A DNA stretch of 64,000 bases from Pseudomonas sp. Irchel 3A7. Lineage in GTDB: Bacteria; Pseudomonadota; Gammaproteobacteria; Pseudomonadales; Pseudomonadaceae. The notes under the pieces are model-generated. The model saw only the letters and a list, made by a program, of their open reading frames with translations, ran no database searches and was not told the DNA's origin. Location: assembly GCF_900187565.1 (NCBI RefSeq), contig NZ_FYED01000001.1, positions 62,001 to 126,000 of the forward strand, in the 5' to 3' direction. The translations under genes were made by a program, and so were the position numbers. Below are positions 58,732 to 64,000 of this stretch, piece by piece. Position 1 is the stretch's first letter; every line of letters begins with the position of its first letter.

Positions 58732-59439
58732 ATGGACACATCCCCGTTTGATATTTACCTGATAAGAGGCAATATAACTATTTTCTGTGGTACCCACACC
58801 GAAGACTTTAAAAAAGACATTTTGCATTCCAGCCTGTTGGGCGACCTCGCTTCAGGGTCGAAACACTCACACTGCGAACTTTCGTGGTCCGAATATGTAT
58901 CCACGGTCAACAAATTAGGCTGGATCACGAAGAGCCGAGAGTTGAAGCGTTGCGAATTCTCCGCGAAAAGCCTGTTACAGGCAGTGGAAACATGTGCAGA
59001 GGTTTCCCTGACAAAAGACGAAAAACAAGCATTACTCAATGCCTTTTTGCAGCTAAGTAAACCGCCCACCCAATCGCCTGTTATCAACATAATTCTGGAT
59101 AAACTTCGAACCAATACATTTGATCCAGGCGTAAAAATCAAAGCCATCGCTTCAAAACAGACACCGGTAGCCACTTCTACCCGGTTAACCATTGTTCGCA
59201 ACAATGCCAGCATCATTAGCCTGCGGATTGCATTTCAAGCAAATGATGGAATCAACGCTGATGTTCTGAACCAGCCTGTCCTCAGCTCCATCAAGGATGG
59301 AAAATCCAACATGTGGTTATTGGTGAGTTCGCTGGATGCGCGTGAGTACGACAAAATCAGAGCCGCTGTCATAAAAAAAATCGGCAATCACATCAACACA
59401 GATGTGCTGCACGTTCCAACACCTACCCTTGCTGGCTGA
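58732..59439 (+). CDS. Unknown protein, member B of the four-gene paralogous family
   Basis: 235 residues, not recognised. Shared pattern: FDIYLIRGNITIFCG then TEDFKKDILHSSLL, WSEYVSTVNKLGW, a helical middle, strands (VATSTRLTIVRNNASI), SSLDAREYDKIRAAVIKKI at the end. The C-terminal SLDARE stretch is also in member A, the closest match in the set. It is followed by overlapping inverted repeats. No function is proposed. Confidence 0.7.
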   Translation: MDTSPFDIYLIRGNITIFCGTHTEDFKKDILHSSLLGDLASGSKHSHCELSWSEYVSTVNKLGWITKSRELKRCEFSAKSLLQAVETCAEVSLTKDEKQALLNAFLQLSKPPTQSPVINIILDKLRTNTFDPGVKIKAIASKQTPVATSTRLTIVRNNASIISLRIAFQANDGINADVLNQPVLSSIKDGKSNMWLLVSSLDAREYDKIRAAVIKKIGNHINTDVLHVPTPTLAG

Positions 59440-59455
59440 GAATCTGCCGCAATTT

Positions 59456-59503
59456 ATGCTTGATCGCTCTCGGACTTGTTCTGCGGCAGTGATCAAGCAT
59501 TTT
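59456..59503 (+). terminator. Possible terminator hairpin after member B, overlapping a second stem
   Basis: ATGCTTGATC (59456-59465) pairs with GATCAAGCAT (59491-59500) and is followed by TTTC. A second 8-base stem (59444-59451 with 59482-59489) crosses it, so both cannot form as simple nested hairpins. Confidence 0.45.
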
Positions 59504-59512
59504 CAACCCACC

Positions 59513-61582
59513 TCAGTTTCTCACCGTCTTAGGCGCCTTGCCCGCTTTCATCTGCTCCAGCAACGGCGCGCACTGATTCGGCTCGCCGCCGCTCGGCGCC
59601 ACCAGTGCCAGCAACCCTGCCGCGGGTGCCGCGATCACCCCCAGCGCCACCATCCCGGCGCCGCGCAACATCAAGGGTACGGCTTTTACCCCGGCATCGG
59701 GCTTGATGAACTTGCCCCGCACGTAAAGCGGTGAACGCAATGAAATCAAACGCCAACCCTTGGATTCCGGGGTAATGGTCAGGTCCAGTTGCTCGGTCGC
59801 CATGTTCGCCGTGCCATCGACATAGACAATGGCGTTTTCGGTGTCGAAGACGAACAGCCGCGTGGTTGCCAGACCGCTCTTGATGTCGAAGTCGGCCGCT
59901 GCGCAGTTGATCTTCACTTCCTTGTCGCCAAAGATCCTGCCCACTACGTAGTTGCCGACGTTCAACCCGGCCAGCTCCATCAACTCGCGACTGATCGCCC
60001 CATCGTTGATCAGCATTTTCAGATTGCCATTGGCGCTGCCCAGCAATTTGGCCACCGAATTGCCGCGCCCGGTGATGTCGGCATCACCATTAAGCTCGCC
60101 GAAACTGGTTTTCATCGGCTCGAAGGTCGGGAACAACTGCTTGAGCTTGAAACCGCGCGCGGTGAGCTTTGCGTTGCCTTCCAGGGGGTCAGTGCGACCG
60201 TTCAGGCGAATTTGCGCGTCCAGCTTGCCCCCCGCCACGCCGAATCGCAGCGGTTCGAGGCTAAGCACGCCATCCGTGAGCACCAAGTGTGTATAGAGGT
60301 CGTTGAACGGCAGTTTTTCACTGTGGACGATGCGTTTGCCGGTGAACTCGACATCGGCGTCCATATCGCGCCAGCGCTCGGTCTTGAACGCTTCGACCGG
60401 CAGCACCTTGTCCGCCGGCTGCTTGCTCTCTGCGCCACGGGTCTTTTGCTTGGCATTGGAGTCGGCGCCGATCAGCGGCGCCAGATCGGTAAACAGCAAT
60501 TGATTGGAAAGCAGTGAACCACTGAGCTTCGGTCGCGGCTGGCTGGCGACATAACTCAAGTTGCCATGGATATCGCTGGCGCCGATCTTGCCGTTGAACG
60601 CTTCATAGCGGAAGACTGCGCCCCCCGGCTCATGTAACCGGGCTATCAGGTGACCGTCGGTGGCGTACGGCGGCGTATCCGGCAGGGTCACGCCGGTCAG
60701 CGGGTAGAGATCGCCCAGGCTGTTGCCGGCCAGCTTCAGGCGCAAGTCCAGGGCACCCAGGTTCATCGGGTCCGTCAGGGTACCCGCCAGTTCGACGCTG
60801 GTGTCGGCGATCTTCACCTGGGCCTGCAGCGGAAACGGCCGCGCCGCGTCCTGCAGGGCCAACAGACCTCCGACTTTGCCCTGCCCCGCGAGTTTCTGAC
60901 CGTGATACTGACCTTTGACCTTCAGGGCAAAGGCGTAGTCCTGCGGTGATGCGCCTTTCTCCCGAGCGGCTTTCGCGGTCTTGTCGCCGACAATCTCGCT
61001 GAACGGAACCGGTTTGCCCAGCGGGTCGATCAACACGTCGAGCTGGGTCTTGAGGCTTTGGTCGTCGAGGGTGACATGGCCTTTGTCGAAACCGATTGCA
61101 CCGATATCCATCACCCAGGGTGATGGTTCGGCGTTCGGGTCTTTCGGATCGAACTTGAAAATCCAGTTGGCGCGGCCGTCGGCCAGGCGTTGCAGTTCGG
61201 CATTGGGTTCTGTGAGGTCGATACGCGGAATCACCACACGCTGTGCCAGCAAGGCCAGGGGTGAGATGCGCAGCTCGACGCGTTTGAGGCTGGCCATCTG
61301 TGGCGCCTTCGACCAGTCCGGATTGCCCAGGCTCAAATCTTCGGCCACCACGTGCGGCCACGGTACCCAGGCTCGCCAGCCGCCCTCATCAAGCTCGCGG
61401 CGCCAGACCACCGCCAGGTTGCCGTTGATAGCGAATGGACGGTGCAACTCTTCAGAAACTTTGGCATTGAGCGACGGTTTGATCCGGTTCCAATCAAAGA
61501 ACACGATGATCAGTACCAGCACCGCCAGCAGCACAACCAGGCTGGTGAAGGTCCAGGCGAGAGTTTTACGAGTGCGCGTCAT
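59513..61582 (-). CDS. AsmA-family protein
   Basis: 689 residues from the ATG at 61582 (MTRTRKTLAWTFTSLVVLLA); the frame is open upstream for 48 codons without coding character. One N-terminal membrane helix (WTFTSLVVLLAVLVLIIVFF) is followed by a long periplasmic AsmA/beta-strand-repeat region (INGNLAVVWRRELDEGG) and, near the C-terminus, AADFDIKSGLATTRLFVFDT, a typical AsmA segment. AsmA-like proteins help move lipids between membranes. It converges with the unknown pair at 57911-59439. Confidence 0.92.
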   Translation of the reverse strand: MTRTRKTLAWTFTSLVVLLAVLVLIIVFFDWNRIKPSLNAKVSEELHRPFAINGNLAVVWRRELDEGGWRAWVPWPHVVAEDLSLGNPDWSKAPQMASLKRVELRISPLALLAQRVVIPRIDLTEPNAELQRLADGRANWIFKFDPKDPNAEPSPWVMDIGAIGFDKGHVTLDDQSLKTQLDVLIDPLGKPVPFSEIVGDKTAKAAREKGASPQDYAFALKVKGQYHGQKLAGQGKVGGLLALQDAARPFPLQAQVKIADTSVELAGTLTDPMNLGALDLRLKLAGNSLGDLYPLTGVTLPDTPPYATDGHLIARLHEPGGAVFRYEAFNGKIGASDIHGNLSYVASQPRPKLSGSLLSNQLLFTDLAPLIGADSNAKQKTRGAESKQPADKVLPVEAFKTERWRDMDADVEFTGKRIVHSEKLPFNDLYTHLVLTDGVLSLEPLRFGVAGGKLDAQIRLNGRTDPLEGNAKLTARGFKLKQLFPTFEPMKTSFGELNGDADITGRGNSVAKLLGSANGNLKMLINDGAISRELMELAGLNVGNYVVGRIFGDKEVKINCAAADFDIKSGLATTRLFVFDTENAIVYVDGTANMATEQLDLTITPESKGWRLISLRSPLYVRGKFIKPDAGVKAVPLMLRGAGMVALGVIAAPAAGLLALVAPSGGEPNQCAPLLEQMKAGKAPKTVRN

Positions 61583-61959
61583 TGCACAGGGCTCCTGATA
61601 CGACTGAGCGCCCGGACTGCGACGCACATGAAAAACGCTGGGCCAGAACCGGCCCGCTATGGAATCTACGACTGGAAAACCGCGCGCAGGTTTAATCGAA
61701 AAACCGATATTGCCGCAATCAACCACTCGATTGTCGCCCTTCCTTCCTACCCTGCGTTACCGCACCCGCACTTTTGCGTGGCGCAAGTGAGTCGAAAATA
61801 CCCACCTCGGTGCACCGCAAAGCCACGGTTTACAAGGCCTGCAGAGAACAATCAATTCCGTTGATTATTAACATTGCGTTTATGAACTTTTATATCGACT
61901 TATCGAGAGTAGCATTGCCTTCGTACCCAATTTATCGCCCTCCCACGGAGCACCCGATC
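61583..61959. other. 377-base non-coding region between asmA-like and repeat-protein genes
   Basis: The two genes diverge here. The left ~220 bases show no conserved motif. The right part is AT-rich and holds a sigma-70-type promoter at 61868-61896. No coding frame with a start and a plausible protein was found. Confidence 0.6.
61868..61896 (+). promoter_or_regulatory. Possible sigma-70 promoter of the tandem-repeat protein
   Basis: TTAACA (61868-61873) and TATATC (61891-61896) with a 17-base spacer. The -35 matches five and the -10 four of six consensus bases. It lies 63 bases before the ATG at 61960. Confidence 0.4.
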
Positions 61960-62382
61960 ATGAAACGCCAGTTACTGCTCAGCCTTACTCTCTCTATGTT
62001 GGCCAGCACTGCTTTCGCACTGCCGGCCGCTGACCAGGCTACTCCGCAAGTCAAAGACAGCCACTCGGTATTCAGCCAAACCGTCGCCGCCGATGGTTCC
62101 GACCGTACTCCAGGCCAAACCCTTGCCGAAGGTGGTAACGATCGCCTGAAAGAAAAAGGCCTGATCACCGAAGATGGCTACGATCAAACCCCACAAGGTC
62201 AAACTGTTGCCGAAGACGGCTACGACCAGACCCCACAAGGTCAGACTGTTGCTGAAGACGGCTACGACCAGACGCCTCAGGGTCAAACCGTTGCCGCTGA
62301 CGGCTCGGACCGCACCCCAGGTCAAACCCTCGCCGAAGGTGGTGGTGACCGCGTGATCGAACGCAACAGCACCATGAGCTAA
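61960..62382 (+). CDS. Secreted tandem-repeat protein of unknown function
   Basis: 140 residues. A cleavable signal peptide (MKRQLLLSLTLSMLASTAFA) precedes an acidic repeat region. Three copies of DGYDQTPQGQTVAE (42 bases each, 62170-62295) are framed by two outer copies of ADGSDRTPGQTLAEGG. The repeats are glycine/proline/glutamine/aspartate-rich and look disordered. Similar Pseudomonas proteins are sometimes labelled phage infection protein, which the sequence does not support. No function is proposed. Confidence 0.8.
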   Translation: MKRQLLLSLTLSMLASTAFALPAADQATPQVKDSHSVFSQTVAADGSDRTPGQTLAEGGNDRLKEKGLITEDGYDQTPQGQTVAEDGYDQTPQGQTVAEDGYDQTPQGQTVAADGSDRTPGQTLAEGGGDRVIERNSTMS

Positions 62383-62401
62383 CCCCATGGTGGCCCTGAA
62401 A

Positions 62402-62429
62402 AAAAGCCCAATCACCGGATTGGGCTTTT
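62402..62429 (+). terminator. Rho-independent terminator after the repeat protein
   Basis: AAAAGCCCAATC (62402-62413) pairs perfectly with GATTGGGCTTTT (62418-62429), four-base loop ACCG, with T runs. It starts 19 bases after the stop. Confidence 0.88.
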
Positions 62430-62555
62430 GATTTTCTGGCTCCTCGCTTTATAGACGCCATACCTCCCCCACTGGAACGCCGTATCCCCGTTCGACGCCG
62501 GCAAAGCTGATTTGCTAGAGTGCGCCGCTCTCCTTCTTCAGAAAACACCCCTGCA

Positions 62556-63188
62556 ATGCTGCCCCGCGCCGAACAGAAGCAACAAACCCGCAACGCCCTG
62601 ATGGACGCTGCCCGCCACTTGATGGAAGGTGGCCGAGGATTCGGCAGCCTGAGCCTGCGCGAAGTGGCGAAAACCGCCGGGATTGTCCCGACCGGTTTCT
62701 ACCGGCATTTCGCCGATATGGATGAGTTGGGCCTGGTGCTGGTCAGCGAGGTCGGCCAGACCTTCCGTGAAACCATCCGTTTGGTGCGGCACAACGAATT
62801 TGTCATGGGCGGCATCATCGATGCGTCGGTGCGGATTTTTCTCGATGTGGTCAGTGCCAACCGTTCGCAATTTCTGTTTCTTGCCCGCGAGCAGTACGGC
62901 GGTTCGCTCCCGGTGCGTCTGGCCATCGGCCGTTTGCGCGAAGATATCAGCTCGGACCTGGCTGCCGACCTGTCGCTGATGCCAAAGCTGCAACACCTGG
63001 ACATCGCCGACCTGAGCGTGATGGCGGACCTGATCGTTAAAAGCGTGTTCGCCACCTTGCCGGACATCATCGATCCGCCAGCCGAGGCATTGCCTGAACA
63101 TCTGACGCCTCAGGCGAAGATTACCCAGCAGTTGCGGTTTATCTTTATCGGCCTCAAGCACTGGCAAGGTCTCGGCAGCACTGAGTAA
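62556..63188 (+). CDS. desT: TetR-family regulator DesT/FabR-like
   Basis: 210 residues from the ATG at 62556 (MLPRAEQKQQTRNALMDAAR); 12 in-frame codons upstream were rejected. The N-terminal TetR helix-turn-helix (FGSLSLREVAKTAGIVPTGF, YRHFADMDELG) matches FabR/DesT, which sense acyl-CoA and control unsaturated fatty acid synthesis. In P. aeruginosa desT lies next to ureE, as I recall, and the same is seen here. Its known target genes desCB are not in the window. Confidence 0.85.
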   Translation: MLPRAEQKQQTRNALMDAARHLMEGGRGFGSLSLREVAKTAGIVPTGFYRHFADMDELGLVLVSEVGQTFRETIRLVRHNEFVMGGIIDASVRIFLDVVSANRSQFLFLAREQYGGSLPVRLAIGRLREDISSDLAADLSLMPKLQHLDIADLSVMADLIVKSVFATLPDIIDPPAEALPEHLTPQAKITQQLRFIFIGLKHWQGLGSTE

Positions 63189-63218
63189 CCCGCCTCTCCT
63201 CCTGGCTGCACACAATTC

Positions 63219-63295
63219 CCTGCTCGCGAAAGCGGTCGTCCACTCACCATCAAGGTAACCGACCTGCCCCATTCGCGAGCAGGCTCGCTCCCACA
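63219..63295. repeat. Degenerate REP pair between desT-like and ureE
   Basis: The right arm (CGAGCAGGCTCGCTCCCACA, ending at 63295) is complete. The left arm keeps only CCTGCTCGCGAA at 63219-63230; its GTGGGAGCG part is lost. Same family as 3260. Confidence 0.65.
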
Positions 63296-63471
63296 GAAAA
63301 GCCAAACCGCCTCACGCTGGTGCAATACAAAATCCTTTTGCACCGACATCACTCAAACCCACGCCCTACCAAGCCTCGACCTACGCGTCCCTCAGGCATT
63401 TCCTACACACCACCCCGGTTGGCAAGCCCCTTGCTCTAGCCTGAGCATTGTCCATTGCTGGAAGCTTTCCG

Positions 63472-63972
63472 ATGCTGGTGATTCATCGCAGAATCGACCC
63501 TCAACCCGTCTGGGCCGCCGAGTTGCACCTGACGTTCGAAGCCCGGAGCAAAAGCCGTTTGCGCTGTTTCAGTGCCGAAGGTGAAGACGTCGGCTTGTTT
63601 TTGGAGCGCGGTCAATCGCCACTGTATGACGGCGAATGCCTGCAAGCCGAAGACGGGCGCATCGTCCGCGTTTGCGCCCGCCCGGAACAGCTGCTGCACG
63701 TCACCTGCGCCAACGCTTTCGAATTGACCCGAGCCGCCTATCACCTGGGCAATCGCCACGTTGCCTTGCAGGTTGGCGACGGCTGGCTGCGCCTGCTCGA
63801 TGATTACGTACTCAAGGCCATGCTCGAACAACTTGGCGCCACTGCCGAAAGCATCGAAGCGCCATTCCAGCCGGAGCACGGCGCCTATGGCGGCGGCCAC
63901 CATCATTCGCGCCATGGCGATGAAGACTTCAACTACCCGCCCAAACTGCACCAATTCGGCGTGCGCCCATGA
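63472..63972 (+). CDS. ureE: Urease accessory protein UreE (nickel metallochaperone)
   Basis: 166 residues from the ATG at 63472 (MLVIHRRIDPQPVWAAELHL); longer in-frame starts lack support. The UreE core includes CARPEQLLHVTCANAFELTR and AAYHLGNRHVALQV. The C-terminal tail has HGAYGGGHHHSRHGD, a short histidine-rich nickel-binding segment. It delivers nickel to the UreDFG-urease complex. Its stop overlaps the ureF start (ATGA at 63969). Confidence 0.93.
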   Translation: MLVIHRRIDPQPVWAAELHLTFEARSKSRLRCFSAEGEDVGLFLERGQSPLYDGECLQAEDGRIVRVCARPEQLLHVTCANAFELTRAAYHLGNRHVALQVGDGWLRLLDDYVLKAMLEQLGATAESIEAPFQPEHGAYGGGHHHSRHGDEDFNYPPKLHQFGVRP

Positions 63973-64000
63973 ACCCCGCCTGGGCGCTGCTGCGTCTGGC
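63969..64000 (+). CDS. ureF: Urease accessory protein UreF, first codons only (cut by window end)
   Basis: ATG at 63969 overlaps the ureE stop. The visible residues are MNPAWALLRL, the usual UreF start. The rest is outside the window. The order ureE-ureF supports the name. Confidence 0.75.
   Translation, partial: MNPAWALLRL

Noticed and set aside
62170..62295. CRISPR or non-coding tandem repeats
   Set aside because: The three 42-base units are in frame inside a coding gene with a signal peptide, so they are protein repeats.

Overview
The window is a stretch of chromosome from a fluorescent-type Pseudomonas (P. fluorescens group or close relative). The evidence is high GC, the gene order purH-purD-retS-marC-like followed by a urea transporter and urease, which I recall from P. 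aeruginosa, and a dense population of the short inverted REP/REPIN repeats typical of P. fluorescens intergenic DNA. No rRNA, tRNA, CRISPR array, insertion sequence or prophage was recognised.

Layout. 1-10.3 kb is core metabolism: the end of dsbD, aroQ-accB-accC, prmA, a zinc-ribbon/DUF3426 protein, dusB-fis, purH and purD. 10.4-13.8 kb has the hybrid sensor kinase retS and a MarC-like membrane protein. 13.9-15.4 kb has two unknown, AT-richer genes on the minus strand. 15.6-23.1 kb is a divergent cobalamin cluster (cobJ with an N-terminal CbiG domain, cobI, cobH and cobG on the minus strand; cobL, cbiD and cobK on the plus strand). A HigBA-like toxin-antitoxin pair follows. 24.0-29.7 kb holds a copper/metal module (DUF2946, PCu(A)C chaperone, DUF2946, PepSY membrane protein) and a FecCD-type ABC importer. 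29.8-32.3 kb is a DUF4329-like, toxin-like gene broken by two frameshifts. 32.6-43.0 kb is the urea uptake and urease region: urtABCDE, ureD, ureA, two GNAT genes, ureB and ureC, with a sigma-54-type promoter motif in front of urtA and REP elements in several of its gaps. 43.1-46.8 kb is a large DUF6543-like gene broken by one frameshift. 46.9-57.7 kb is a mixed region: an orphan sensor kinase, cbpM/cbpA with a divergent short Hsp70, an AI-2E transporter, psiF-like, AraC, DMT transporter, lipase, SMR transporter, azoreductase and LysR genes. 57.9-59.4 kb holds two more unknown AT-rich genes. AsmA, a tandem-repeat secreted protein, desT-like, ureE and the first bases of ureF close the window.

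The most interesting signal is that the four unknown genes (two at 13.9-15.4 kb, two at 57.9-59.4 kb) look like divergent members of one undescribed protein family. They sit in two tandem pairs about 42 kb apart. Also notable: all three frameshifts I found lie in the two long toxin-like repeat genes, each can be repaired by one base in a short homopolymer, and none was seen in the conserved genes.

Urease assembly is spread over the window. Urea is imported by UrtABCDE and hydrolysed by UreABC; UreD is next to them, while ureE and ureF lie about 20 kb downstream behind unrelated genes. All family assignments come from reading motifs and lengths by eye; no database search was run.
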